This document shows, in pieces, positions 8,203-16,770 of a stretch of DNA of 21,272 nucleotides. Every line of letters starts with the position of its first letter. Within the stretch, counting starts at the first letter, position 1. Made by a program: the position numbers and the translations under genes. Origin of the DNA: Sulfurimonas sp. GTDB lineage: Bacteria > Campylobacterota > Campylobacteria > Campylobacterales > Sulfurimonadaceae. The DNA lies in the NCBI GenBank assembly GCA_027011725.1, contig JALUZQ010000208.1:1-21272 (forward strand). The letters are read 5' to 3'. The notes under the pieces were generated by a model. The model did not search any database, had not been told where the DNA came from, and saw nothing but the letters and a program-made list of their open reading frames with translations.

Positions 8203-9108
8203 ATGGTTCCATTGGACATAAAAAACTATGCTGAAAGCAGAACAAAAGCGCGAGCCTATTTTTGTTATCTCTTTTCAAAAAACATTCAAAGCAGGCTTCC
8301 TTCTATATCAAAAGATATGATTATCCCGAACTTGTTAAAGATCAAGTCAGAGCTTGAAAATTGTGACGGTGTTTATTTGCTTGATAACCAAGGAATTCAA
8401 GTAAGTCCAACCTATGCTAAAAATAAAACAATTGAAGAGGATATTGGGAAAAACAGATCAGACAGAGCCTACTATTATCGTGCAGTAAGAGAGGAGCGAT
8501 GTGTTATAACCGATCCTTACCCTTCACTCATCACGGGGGAACTTACCGTGACTGCATCTGCGCCTATCTTTGATGAAGATGACCATTTAAAATATGTGGC
8601 ATGTGTTGATATTCCTCTCAAAGAAGTTTTAAGGGTGGCAAAACTCAGTAGATTGGACAAGGTCTTTGGTGAGTTTTTTAAATATACTTATGCCTCTTTT
8701 GCTCTTGCGCTCTCAGGAATAGCACTGTTACTTTTCATCAAGGGTATTGAGAGCTTTTTCGTACATGGCGTGAATATCTCTAATTTTCATATTAAAGATG
8801 TTTTTGAGGCGACCATTTTGCTCACGCTAGCTCTGGCCATCTTTGACCTTGCGAAGACCCTTATAGAAGAGGAGATACTCGGGAGGTATAAAGAACACGA
8901 TGTCTCGGGGCCGCATAAGACCATGGTGCGGTTTTTAGGCTCTATTATCATCGCGCTCTCCATTGAAGCCCTGATGCTGGTCTTTAAATTCGCAATTACA
9001 GATCCAAACAAGATAATTTATGCCATATATATTATCGGGGGTGTTGCTTTGCTTATTTTGACCCTTGCAATATATATTAAGTTTACAAAATTAAAAATAG
9101 ATGAGTAG
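8203..9108 (+). CDS. pglG: PglG-like Cache (PDC) domain membrane protein
   Basis: A 301-residue protein with a PDC/Cache-type sensor region at about residues 40-155 followed by four predicted membrane helices (about 165-187, 200-217, 240-261 and 268-292). Cache landmarks are GVYLLDNQGIQVS, DRAYYYRAVREE, VITDPYPS and LTVTASAPIFDEDDHLKYV. No kinase, methyl-acceptor, GGDEF or other output domain follows. The stop codon TAG immediately precedes ATG 8203 in frame, and AGAGGGG sits 8 bases upstream, so the start is firm and there is no N-terminal membrane anchor. Size, architecture and position next to the cheY-prmA-ftsH block match PglG of the Campylobacter jejuni N-glycosylation locus, a protein of unknown function not required for glycan transfer in reconstituted systems. 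The assignment rests on architecture and synteny, not an alignment. Confidence 0.65.
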   Translation: MVPLDIKNYAESRTKARAYFCYLFSKNIQSRLPSISKDMIIPNLLKIKSELENCDGVYLLDNQGIQVSPTYAKNKTIEEDIGKNRSDRAYYYRAVREERCVITDPYPSLITGELTVTASAPIFDEDDHLKYVACVDIPLKEVLRVAKLSRLDKVFGEFFKYTYASFALALSGIALLLFIKGIESFFVHGVNISNFHIKDVFEATILLTLALAIFDLAKTLIEEEILGRYKEHDVSGPHKTMVRFLGSIIIALSIEALMLVFKFAITDPNKIIYAIYIIGGVALLILTLAIYIKFTKLKIDE

Positions 9109-9110
9109 AA

Positions 9111-9722
9111 ATGATAGCAATTATTGATTATAATATGGGAAATTTGGCGAGTGTGAAGAATGCTTTTGCCAAGCTTGGAAAAGATACCGTTGTAGAGAGT
9201 GATCCTGCAAAGTTTAAAGAGTATGATAAGCTTATACTTCCGGGTGTGGGTGCATTTGGCGATGCAATGCAACACCTCAAAGAGCGAGACATGGTAGAAG
9301 CCATAAAAGCATTTGCCGCGAGCGGCAAGCCGATGCTCGGCATTTGTCTTGGTATGCAGTTACTTTTTGAGAGCAGCGAAGAGTTCGGTGTTCATGAGGG
9401 TTTGGGACTCATTAAGGGCCATGTGGTACATTTTGACAGTGCTGCGTTTGAAGAGCCGTTAAAAGTACCACATATGGGCTGGAACAGAATGTTCACAAAA
9501 GAGCATCCACTTTTTGAAAATCTTGACGATGAGCACTACCTCTACTTTGTCCATACCTACCATGCAGTTTGTGACAATGCCGAAGATATCATAGGAGAGA
9601 CATACTATGGCTATAAATTTACCTCTGCTGTCGCACATGGCAACATTATGGGCATACAACCTCACCCGGAAAAGAGTCACGATAACGGACTCAAAATTTT
9701 AGAAAACTTTATAAAACTCTAA
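9111..9722 (+). CDS. hisH: Imidazole glycerol phosphate synthase subunit HisH
   Basis: The glutaminase subunit that supplies ammonia to HisF for making imidazole glycerol phosphate and AICAR in histidine synthesis. It is a class I glutamine amidotransferase of 203 residues. The nucleophile Cys79 lies in [13 protein letters not shown], and His185 and Glu187 lie in [12 protein letters not shown]. The start [15 protein letters not shown] and the oxyanion-region [10 protein letters not shown] are typical of HisH. ATG 9111 follows the upstream stop by 2 bases, and hisA starts 19 bases after its end. Campylobacterota can carry HisH paralogues in sugar biosynthesis clusters; the adjacent hisA supports the histidine pathway here. 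Confidence 0.95.
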   Translation: MIAIIDYNMGNLASVKNAFAKLGKDTVVESDPAKFKEYDKLILPGVGAFGDAMQHLKERDMVEAIKAFAASGKPMLGICLGMQLLFESSEEFGVHEGLGLIKGHVVHFDSAAFEEPLKVPHMGWNRMFTKEHPLFENLDDEHYLYFVHTYHAVCDNAEDIIGETYYGYKFTSAVAHGNIMGIQPHPEKSHDNGLKILENFIKL

Positions 9723-9741
9723 ACTCAAGGAAAAATATTTT

Positions 9742-10452
9742 ATGACTTTATACCCAGCGATTGATTTAAAAGACGGAAAAGCGGTACGCCTTACCAAAGG
9801 CTTGATGGATAGTGCGAAGATTTACTCAAATGAGCCGTATGAGCTTGTAAAAAAGTTTGAAGCTATGGGAGCTGAGTGGGTGCATCTTGTCGATCTCAAC
9901 GGTGCATTTGCCGGTGAGCCGAAAAATCTTGAACAGATAGTAAAAATACGTGAAAACTGCAATGTAAAGCTGGAACTCGGTGGTGGTATTCGTGATGAGA
10001 AAACAATTCAAAAGATGCTTGAAATAGGCATTGACAGAATTATTTTAGGCTCTATTGCTGTCAAAGACCCACAGTTTGTTAAAGATATGGCAGCGAAGTA
10101 TCCTATTGCTGTGGGGATTGATGCCATTGATGGCTACGTGGCAGTTGAGGGTTGGGGTGAAGTGAGCTCAATGAAAGCAACAGACTTGGCAAAAGAGTTT
10201 GCAAACGCAGGTGTTGAGGCGATCATCTGTACCGATGTCGGTAAAGATGGAACTTTAAGCGGTGTCAATGTAGAGTTCACTTTAGATATCGCACGTGCAA
10301 GTGGTATCAGTACCATTGCCAGTGGGGGTGTCAAAGATGAGGATGACATCAAAGCCCTCATCGCTACAGGTGAGGTTGATGGTGTTATCATTGGCAAGGC
10401 CTATTATGAGGGAAGACTCGATTTAGAGAAGATGTTTAAACTTTTGGCTTAA
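9742..10452 (+). CDS. hisA: Phosphoribosyl-ProFAR isomerase HisA
   Basis: Catalyses the Amadori isomerisation of ProFAR to PRFAR, the step feeding HisF/HisH. It is a (beta/alpha)8 barrel of 236 residues with the acid pair Asp8 ([14 protein letters not shown]) and Asp127 (AVGIDAIDG), plus twin phosphate-binding sites (ELGGGIRD and IASGGVKD, with [10 protein letters not shown]). The enzymatic Trp-rich loop is seen as [13 protein letters not shown] at 9727-9731 supports ATG 9742. Asp127 lies in a canonical context, and nothing suggests a bifunctional PriA. hisF is not in the window, so the remaining his genes are dispersed. Confidence 0.96.
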   Translation: MTLYPAIDLKDGKAVRLTKGLMDSAKIYSNEPYELVKKFEAMGAEWVHLVDLNGAFAGEPKNLEQIVKIRENCNVKLELGGGIRDEKTIQKMLEIGIDRIILGSIAVKDPQFVKDMAAKYPIAVGIDAIDGYVAVEGWGEVSSMKATDLAKEFANAGVEAIICTDVGKDGTLSGVNVEFTLDIARASGISTIASGGVKDEDDIKALIATGEVDGVIIGKAYYEGRLDLEKMFKLLA

Positions 10453-10472
10453 TGGTAAAACAAACAAAAATT

Positions 10473-10481
10473 TGATATTAT
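10473..10481 (+). promoter_or_regulatory. Extended -10 promoter for cheY
   Basis: TGATATTAT fits TGnTATAAT with one mismatch, in the 63-base gap between hisA and cheY. The predicted start is near 10488, followed by AAAGGA (10504-10509) and the TTG start. It would let cheY-prmA-ftsH be transcribed apart from hisHA. Confidence 0.45.
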
Positions 10482-10515
10482 AAGCAAAATAAAATATATA
10501 TTTAAAGGATTTCAT

Positions 10516-10890
10516 TTGAAATTACTTGTGGTTGATGACAGTTCTACAATGCGTCGTATTATTAAAAACACTTTAGCTCGTTTAGGCTATAAAGATATAC
10601 TTGAAGCTGAAGATGGTGTAAAAGGTTGGGAGCAAATGAATGCAAATCCGGATGTCGAGATGCTTATCACTGACTGGAATATGCCTGAAATGAACGGTCT
10701 TGAACTTGTAAAAAAAGTACGTGCTGATGAGCGTTTTAAAGATACTCCTATCATTATGGTAACAACTGAAGGCGGGAAAGCCGAGGTTATTACAGCACTC
10801 AAAGCCGGTGTAAACAACTACATCGTCAAACCTTTTACACCACAAGTGCTAAAAGAGAAACTAGCTGCGGTGATGGGTGTTGCCGAGTAA
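10516..10890 (+). CDS. cheY: Chemotaxis response regulator CheY
   Basis: A single-domain receiver of 124 residues that, when phosphorylated by CheA, binds the flagellar switch to change rotation. Receiver residues are the acidic pocket Asp7-Asp8, phospho-acceptor Asp53 (LITDWNMPEMNG), the switch Thr83 in MVTTEGGKAEV, and Lys105 in YIVKPFTP. The TTEGGKAEV segment is typical of Campylobacter/Helicobacter CheY1. The start is TTG at 10516, 6 bases after AAAGGA. It gives the expected KLLVVDDSS N-terminus, and no ATG is available nearby, so this is a genuine non-ATG start. The stop overlaps the prmA ATG by one base. Confidence 0.94.
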   Translation: MKLLVVDDSSTMRRIIKNTLARLGYKDILEAEDGVKGWEQMNANPDVEMLITDWNMPEMNGLELVKKVRADERFKDTPIIMVTTEGGKAEVITALKAGVNNYIVKPFTPQVLKEKLAAVMGVAE

Positions 10891-11723
10891 TGCAAGAGCA
10901 TTATTATGAGCTGAGAGTAAAGGTCTCTGCACATCATGCCTTATATGCTGATTTTTTGGCAGACACTCTCCCTATAGGTTTTGAAGAACTTGATGATGGT
11001 TTTATCATCCGAAGTGAAGACAATCTTGAAACTATCGTATGGGGACTTGAGCAATTCACAGAAGCACTCCAAAGAGCACTCGGTGAAGATATAGAGATCG
11101 AATTCGAACAAAAAGAACTTCAAAACAATGACTGGGTAGAATCGTATAAGAACTCTATACAGCCTTTGGCAATTGACAAATTTTACATCCATCCTACATG
11201 GAGTGATCCTCATCCAAATCTTATCAATATAGCGATTGACCCGGCACTTGCGTTTGGAACTGGTCATCACCCTACTACCGCTTCTTCCTTACGTGCAATT
11301 TCAAAATATGTCAAAGAGGGCGATAAGCTCTTGGACGTAGGCTGCGGCAGTGGAATACTCGGCATAGGTGCGATGAAGCTTGGAGCAACTGTAGATGCGT
11401 GTGATACTGACCCCATCTCAGTAGAGAACGCAATACAAAATGCAAAGTTAAATGGTCTGGAATTTCACTCTATTTGGGAAGGTTCTGCTACTAATTTAGA
11501 TGAGACATATAATGTGGTCGTCGCAAATATAGTTGCTGATGTTTTGACCTTTATTGCAACTGATCTGAAAAAAGCGATGAAAGATGATGCTGTCTTGATT
11601 TTATCAGGTATTTTGGACAAATATGAAGAGAAAGTTCTGGCTTACTATAAAGATTGTGACATTATAGAAAAAATAGCACAAGAAGAGTGGGTGACACTCG
11701 TGTTAAAGAAAAAAGAGAAATAA
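10890..11723 (+). CDS. prmA: Ribosomal protein L11 methyltransferase
   Basis: An S-adenosylmethionine-dependent enzyme that trimethylates ribosomal protein L11. An N-terminal substrate-recognition domain (about residues 1-90) leads to the catalytic Rossmann domain. Motifs are DPALAFGTGHHPTT (PrmA signature, about 117-130), SAM motif I LLDVGCGSGILGIGA, the acidic post-motif DACDTDP, and VVANIVADVL, corresponding to the NxxAxxL motif. Length is 277 residues against about 290 in E. coli. It is translationally coupled to cheY through TAATG, and ftsH starts one base after its stop. The cheY-prmA-ftsH order is also found in Campylobacter jejuni. Confidence 0.94.
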   Translation: MQEHYYELRVKVSAHHALYADFLADTLPIGFEELDDGFIIRSEDNLETIVWGLEQFTEALQRALGEDIEIEFEQKELQNNDWVESYKNSIQPLAIDKFYIHPTWSDPHPNLINIAIDPALAFGTGHHPTTASSLRAISKYVKEGDKLLDVGCGSGILGIGAMKLGATVDACDTDPISVENAIQNAKLNGLEFHSIWEGSATNLDETYNVVVANIVADVLTFIATDLKKAMKDDAVLILSGILDKYEEKVLAYYKDCDIIEKIAQEEWVTLVLKKKEK

Positions 11724-11724
11724 T

Positions 11725-13716
11725 ATGGCAAATAATAACGAAAACAACAACAATAACAATAACAATAATTTTTTTAATCAAAATCCGCTTATCACTTTTG
11801 CGATCTTTTCGGTCGTGGTCATTTTAGTATTTAAAATGATGGTTGGTGATGGGGCAGGTATGAACTCTGGTTCAATGGCTGGAAGCTCGGCAACAACGAG
11901 AATTGAGCCTATAGACTACTCAAAACTCAAAGAGCTTGTGCAAGAAAAGGCTGTAAAAAAAGTTGAAATAGGGCAAACCTACATAAAAGCCATTTCAACT
12001 GATGGTTCTAAAATCTATACAACACGTATAGTTAAAGGTGACAACGAGCTCGTAAAACTGCTTGATAAAGAGAAAATTGAGTACACAGGTTTTTCTGAGA
12101 CGAATTGGTTTACAGAGATGTTTGGCTGGTTGTTTCCTTTCCTTATCATCATCGGTATATGGATGTTCTTTGCAGGACGTATGCAAAAGAGTATGGGCGG
12201 CGGTCTCCTTGGTATGGGGAACTCGAAGAAGCTTATAAGCTCAGAAAAACCAAAAACAAAGTTTGATGATGTTGCGGGTGTTGAAGAGGCAAAAGAGGAA
12301 GTACAGGAGATCGTTGACTTTTTAAAATATCCCGGTCGTTATGTTGAGATCGGTGCAAAAATTCCAAAAGGGGTACTGCTTGTGGGTAGTCCGGGTACCG
12401 GTAAAACACTTCTTGCAAAAGCAGTTGCAGGTGAAGCAGAGGTGCCTTTCTTCTCTGTAAGTGGTTCAAGTTTTATTGAGATGTTCGTTGGTGTGGGTGC
12501 TGCGCGTGTACGTGACCTGTTCGAGCAGGCAAAGAAAGATGCTCCTTCTATTATTTTTATAGATGAGATTGATGCCATCGGTAAAAGCCGTGCTGCGGGT
12601 GGACCAATGGGTGGAAATGATGAACGTGAACAGACACTCAACCAACTTCTAGCGGAAATGGATGGATTTGGTACAGATACGCCTGTCATTATTTTAGCTG
12701 CTACCAACAGACCGGAGATACTTGACCAAGCGCTTCTTCGTCCTGGTCGTTTTGACAGACAGGTACTTGTTGACAAGCCTGACTTTGAAGGGCGTATAAA
12801 AATCTTAAAAGTGCATGTGAAAAATGTAAAAATTGATGATGATGTTGACCTCGAAGAGGTGGCACGTCTCACAGCAGGGCTTGCGGGTGCCGATTTGGCA
12901 AACATTGTAAATGAAGCGGCGCTCCTTGCAGGGCGTAAAAGTCAAAAAACCGTTAAACAAAAAGATATGTATGAAGCAGTTGAGCGTGCACTGGCAGGAC
13001 TCGCGAAGAAATCACGACGTATCAATCCTAAAGAGAAAAAGATCGTCGCATACCATGAAAGTGGACATGCCCTTATGGCAGAGACAACTGACGGTGCGAA
13101 GAAGGTCTCGAAAGTTTCCATTGTTCCTCGTGGACTTGCTGCACTTGGATACACGCTTAACAAACCTGAAGAAGATAAATTTATGATGCAGCGTCATGAA
13201 CTTTGGGCTGAAGTCGATGTCCTTCTTGGTGGACGTGCAGCTGAACAAGTGTTCATAGGTGAGATCTCAACTGGTGCAGGGAATGACCTTGAGCGTGCAA
13301 CTGACATCATTAAGTCTATGGTACAGACTTATGGTATGACAGACATTGCAGGCTTAATGGTGTTAGAGAAGACACGTCAATCTTTCTTAGGCGGTGGACA
13401 GGCTGCAGCACGTGAGTATAGTGATAAGATGGCAGAAGAGATGGATAACTTCATCAAAGAGTCTCTTGATGAACACTATGCAAACGTTGTAGCCCGTTTA
13501 GAAGAGTACAGAGATGCCATTGAAGATATGGTAGCACTGCTTTACAAAAAAGAGAACATTACGGGTGATGAAGTTCGTGAGATCATCGTTAACTTTGAAA
13601 AGGCCAATGGCATTAAGTCAAAAGTTGTACAAAGCACTGAAACGATCGAAGAAGAGCTCAAAGAAGATGCGACAATGACAAAAAAAGAGACAAACGAGTC
13701 GGATAATGAACAGTAG
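11725..13716 (+). CDS. ftsH: ATP-dependent zinc metalloprotease FtsH
   Basis: A hexameric membrane-anchored AAA+ protease that degrades unassembled membrane proteins and regulatory proteins. Order of parts: an Asn-rich cytoplasmic tail (residues 3-15), membrane helix 1 (about 22-40), a periplasmic region, membrane helix 2 (about 133-152), then the AAA module and protease domain. Walker A is GSPGTGKT (221-228), Walker [12 protein letters not shown], and the second region of homology ends in [21 protein letters not shown]. The zinc site is HESGH (His444, Glu445, His448), with the third ligand Asp in [12 protein letters not shown]. The C-terminal tail is acidic. The first Walker A proline, nearly invariant in FtsH, is serine here. 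Length 663 is normal. The end overlaps the Psd-like gene by 11 bases. Confidence 0.98.
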   Translation: MANNNENNNNNNNNNFFNQNPLITFAIFSVVVILVFKMMVGDGAGMNSGSMAGSSATTRIEPIDYSKLKELVQEKAVKKVEIGQTYIKAISTDGSKIYTTRIVKGDNELVKLLDKEKIEYTGFSETNWFTEMFGWLFPFLIIIGIWMFFAGRMQKSMGGGLLGMGNSKKLISSEKPKTKFDDVAGVEEAKEEVQEIVDFLKYPGRYVEIGAKIPKGVLLVGSPGTGKTLLAKAVAGEAEVPFFSVSGSSFIEMFVGVGAARVRDLFEQAKKDAPSIIFIDEIDAIGKSRAAGGPMGGNDEREQTLNQLLAEMDGFGTDTPVIILAATNRPEILDQALLRPGRFDRQVLVDKPDFEGRIKILKVHVKNVKIDDDVDLEEVARLTAGLAGADLANIVNEAALLAGRKSQKTVKQKDMYEAVERALAGLAKKSRRINPKEKKIVAYHESGHALMAETTDGAKKVSKVSIVPRGLAALGYTLNKPEEDKFMMQRHELWAEVDVLLGGRAAEQVFIGEISTGAGNDLERATDIIKSMVQTYGMTDIAGLMVLEKTRQSFLGGGQAAAREYSDKMAEEMDNFIKESLDEHYANVVARLEEYRDAIEDMVALLYKKENITGDEVREIIVNFEKANGIKSKVVQSTETIEEELKEDATMTKKETNESDNEQ

Positions 13717-14344
13717 CCTTTTCCTATTTCTTTTTCATAAGCACTCTCTGCGTTATTTAGCTTATGCTTTTGCATTTGCACTTCTTTTTGCTTTTTTAGA
13801 TCTTGAGCTTTTTGCTCTTGTGGCATTTGCTTTTATGCTCTTTGCGGCATATGCTTTTCGAAATCCTCCAAAAATAGTACAAAACTTTGAAACAGATGCT
13901 TTGCTCTCTCCGGTAGATGGCAAAGTAGTGAGTATCGAAGAGATCGAAGATGCTGCGTTTGGATACAAGATAGTGATAGAATCTTCTTACAAAGATCTCT
14001 CGATTCTCCGTGCTCCAATGAAAGCAGGCGTGAGTGATTTGAGTCTTGTAAGAGGGACTCGCGTAGCTAAATCTTCAAAACTTTTTTCTGATCTTAATGA
14101 ATATGGTGTCATCTCTTTTACAGATGAATCAGGCCGTAGTGTAAAAGTAGAACATAGACTCACAAGAAGTTTTGCTCCACTCATTTTTGATGCTAACAAG
14201 TATGAAACGCTTGAAAAAGGTGCGAGTTACGGTGTAATGCTGAGCGGTATCACAACACTTTACCTGCCTAAATCATTTAAGCTCAATGTAAACGCAGCGA
14301 CACAAGTCAGTGCTGCTGAGACACTTTTAGGCTACTTTTTATAA
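13706..14344 (+). CDS. Phosphatidylserine decarboxylase-like protein, active site degenerate
   Basis: A 212-residue protein of the short Psd-related type. Two N-terminal membrane helices (about 15-33 and 35-51) lead to the family block AYAFRNPPK and SPVDGKVVSIEE with Asp71 retained. However, the DxHxxRxP segment reads DLSILRAP, with Ser99 where the catalytic His is expected, and the Gly-Ser self-cleavage site before LYLP reads MLSGITTLYLP (Ser180-Gly181). True Psd enzymes cleave themselves at Gly-Ser to form a pyruvoyl cofactor, so this copy is unlikely to work that way, unless Ser180 substitutes. It starts inside the ftsH end. Campylobacter jejuni has a Psd-like gene at the same place, followed by pssA; here pssA is absent and the next gene is convergent. 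Confidence 0.7.
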   Translation: MNSSLFLFLFHKHSLRYLAYAFAFALLFAFLDLELFALVAFAFMLFAAYAFRNPPKIVQNFETDALLSPVDGKVVSIEEIEDAAFGYKIVIESSYKDLSILRAPMKAGVSDLSLVRGTRVAKSSKLFSDLNEYGVISFTDESGRSVKVEHRLTRSFAPLIFDANKYETLEKGASYGVMLSGITTLYLPKSFKLNVNAATQVSAAETLLGYFL

Positions 14345-14350
14345 GAGATA

Positions 14351-16705
14351 TTAACTCTTAGCTTCTTCTGGATGCTGCTTTATAAAGAGCAGCTTATCCT
14401 CATCTATATTAAATTCAAAATAGTGTGATTCAAAACTCTCATCATCTATTTTATTCATCTGTATCGTTGCACCCTCATTGTTTTTCGCTTCAAGATAGAG
14501 TAGAGCAAGGGCATATCTGCTCTCATAATAGTGCCTGCTTTTCATAATGGAGAGCTCAAGGAGTGCTATGGCATTGGCATGATGATTTGCTGCTGTTGAG
14601 GCTACCGCACCTAAATAGAGTGTCTGAGAATCGCGTACTTTGAGCTCATCTATTAGGTGGTTGTAGAGTGTATAAGACTCTTCGAACTGTTTATTGTAAA
14701 GCGAAGCGAGGGCTAGAGCACTCTCTACTTCGTGTGTATTACTTGTCATTGTGTCGAGTTTTGCTTCGAGTTGCTTACGCAGATAGTAGAGCTGTCCTGT
14801 AATAAGGTTTGTTTGTATGTAGAGATAACGTGTAATGTAAGGACCATAATAGAGATCTCTAAAGCTAAAATGTTGCTGTTTTAAATATCTGTTGACATCT
14901 TCAACATACTTGGCAGGTTTGTCTTTGTAAAAGTGTGTATCAATGTATATCAAATGTGGCAAAATATCATGTGGGAACTGAAGTGCGAGTTTTTCACTCG
15001 CCTTTTGTGCCACATTGTAACGGTGCTCTTTCATGCCTATAAGTGTAGAGAGAGTAAGATAGAGAGGGCGTGTTTTATATCGGTTCTCAAGCCACTCATT
15101 TGCCGAGAGGTAATCGTTGGCACTGATTTGTAGAAGTGTCGTATAGAGTTCTCTCTCCTCTCCCTCATCCTCTTGAGCGACAGAATCAGCAAGAATAGAT
15201 TTTAACTTTTTAGTATCTTTGTTTATCATCTTTCCGGTCATCACGGCATAGATGCCTGAGAGATAATTTTTTGCATTAAGATGGTAAGAGCGTAAAAAAT
15301 GCTCATTTGCTTTGGCGATGTCACCGAGTTGTGCATAGGTAAGTGCGAGATTGTATTGTAGTATTGAGTGTTTTGGCTGTATTTTCGCGAGTTTTTGCAG
15401 CTCAAGGTTGGCTTCTCGTATTTTCATAGAGAGTGCTTTTTTGATGGCACGTGTAAGCCCCGCGTTTACATCTGAAGAGGAACTACTGCGTTTGAGATAG
15501 TGCTCAGCAGATTTGACGTTGTCTATGTAGATATTGGCATTTCCTTTTCTGATGTAACTTATGGTTTGATTTGCGTTAAATATCTTATATGGGGAGAAGT
15601 AAAATATCTTATTAAACGCAACACTTTGAGAGTTTTCAATTTTTTTACGGTAGAGCTTTTGTGCTTTTTGTGCATCAAAGAGGGCATCTTTGAGTTTGAC
15701 CCTTACAGGATAGTATTTATATACTTCATTTGGGTTTTTCTTTGTTGCGTGTGTTATGGAACGTGCCGCAGCTTTGACATGCCCTGCTTTGAGGTTGATG
15801 AGTCCAAGTGCTAGTTCAGCGCGTAGTGGCTGTATGCCTTTTGTGAGAGCATCTTGAAAATGGTTGGCTGCAAGGTTAAAGTCACCTATGCGTGCATACA
15901 AAAGTCCAAGACTGAAAGTATCAAGAGGATCAGAGATCTTCTCAAGCGCATCGATAGCATCGTAGTTGTTATCATAGAGTGCATTTATTTTTGCACTCAG
16001 ATGGTTTTGCACTTCAGGGTAAGCATTTGATGAGGAGTGCTTGAGTGAATTGAGTGCGGCAAGATAGTTCTTGTCGTAATAATTTACGAGTGTATAGTAG
16101 TAAGAGTACAGCGGCGAGTTTATCTCATACGGCAGGTAGGCATAAGCGAGGTCGATGTAGTACTTAAAGCTCTCTTTATCGTCAAGATGCAGAGCACATA
16201 CTGCTGCGTTTATGGCGCTGACACAACGCTTTTCATTATTGTTAATGGCTCTTTGAAATGTCTTAAAAGCAGTTTTATACTGTCCGCCTTTGAGTTGGGC
16301 TACTCCAAGATTATACTCTGAAATGGCTTTTGAGTATTGGGCAATATCTTCATAAAGGCTCAGTGCTTTCTCTTTTGAACCATTTGTGTAGAGATAGTTT
16401 GCCTTGGCTATCATATTTTCAAGTTTTGTGGGTTCAATGGCGGCTGTTTTGTTCGACTCAAGCTTCTCATCGAGTATGGAGAAGTCAATGTTTTGTTTCT
16501 CTTGAGACTTTTTAAAAAGAAGGAGTAAAACTGTTACTACAATGAGCAGAGCAGTGATGACTGCAATACCGCCAAAGAGGATGATCTTTTTCTTTTTTGC
16601 CTCTTCTTCCTCGTCAAAATGAAGAATCTGCTCTTGGGCACTCTCTTGATCTAAAGCGGCATCACTATCTTCAATGATGATAATATCGTCGTTTGCTTTA
16701 GCCAT
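14351..16705 (-). CDS. Membrane-anchored TPR protein, candidate flagellar disk protein PflB
   Basis: A 784-residue protein with a short acidic cytoplasmic tail (residues 1-36), a KKKK stop, one membrane helix (41-64), and a large periplasmic helical-repeat region. TPR-like units are clear at about 98-160 (KANYLYTNGSKEKALSLYED, YNLGVAQLKGGQYKTAFKTF), 260-295 (SLGLLYARIGDFNLAANHF) and 450-485 (YNLALTYAQLGDIAKANEHF). The rest has the helical pattern of degenerate TPRs. A strong sigma-54 promoter lies directly upstream (16739-16757), and AGGG precedes the ATG. In Campylobacterota sigma-54 mainly drives flagellar rod, hook and basal-disk genes. Size and topology resemble PflB, the TPR protein of the Campylobacter/Helicobacter flagellar medial disk. 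PflB identity is inference; TPR plus one membrane anchor is what I can see. Confidence 0.7.
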   Translation of the reverse strand: MAKANDDIIIIEDSDAALDQESAQEQILHFDEEEEAKKKKIILFGGIAVITALLIVVTVLLLLFKKSQEKQNIDFSILDEKLESNKTAAIEPTKLENMIAKANYLYTNGSKEKALSLYEDIAQYSKAISEYNLGVAQLKGGQYKTAFKTFQRAINNNEKRCVSAINAAVCALHLDDKESFKYYIDLAYAYLPYEINSPLYSYYYTLVNYYDKNYLAALNSLKHSSSNAYPEVQNHLSAKINALYDNNYDAIDALEKISDPLDTFSLGLLYARIGDFNLAANHFQDALTKGIQPLRAELALGLINLKAGHVKAAARSITHATKKNPNEVYKYYPVRVKLKDALFDAQKAQKLYRKKIENSQSVAFNKIFYFSPYKIFNANQTISYIRKGNANIYIDNVKSAEHYLKRSSSSSDVNAGLTRAIKKALSMKIREANLELQKLAKIQPKHSILQYNLALTYAQLGDIAKANEHFLRSYHLNAKNYLSGIYAVMTGKMINKDTKKLKSILADSVAQEDEGEERELYTTLLQISANDYLSANEWLENRYKTRPLYLTLSTLIGMKEHRYNVAQKASEKLALQFPHDILPHLIYIDTHFYKDKPAKYVEDVNRYLKQQHFSFRDLYYGPYITRYLYIQTNLITGQLYYLRKQLEAKLDTMTSNTHEVESALALASLYNKQFEESYTLYNHLIDELKVRDSQTLYLGAVASTAANHHANAIALLELSIMKSRHYYESRYALALLYLEAKNNEGATIQMNKIDDESFESHYFEFNIDEDKLLFIKQHPEEAKS

Positions 16706-16738
16706 TCATTACCCTGTGTATGATATTTTCTCCTACTT

Positions 16739-16757
16739 AAGCAAAAAAAGTGCCAAG
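16739..16757 (-). promoter_or_regulatory. Sigma-54 (-24/-12) promoter of the TPR gene
   Basis: On the minus strand it reads CTTGGCACTTTTTTTGCTT. This matches TTGGCAC-N5-TTGCTT, with the GG and GC dinucleotides exactly 10 bases apart as required. The GC lies at 16742-16741, so transcription should start near 16729, giving a leader of about 24 bases to ATG 16705. No other site in the window matches this well. Confidence 0.8.
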
Positions 16758-16770
16758 CAGGAGCATATAG

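Noticed and set aside
12339..12905. Open frame of 188 codons antisense to ftsH
   Set aside because: Its low-complexity Ser/Arg-rich translation is what the reverse of a conserved AAA domain gives; it has no ribosome site and no family motifs.
14342..14360. Inverted repeat TAAGAG/CTCTTA at the convergent Psd-like/TPR junction as a bidirectional terminator
   Set aside because: The stem is only 6 AT-rich pairs and neither side is followed by a U-tract on the relevant strand.
16739..16770. T-run after the lipoprotein gene as a rho-independent terminator
   Set aside because: The preceding sequence forms no continuous stem of more than about 2-3 pairs, and the T-run is better explained as the spacer of the sigma-54 promoter.
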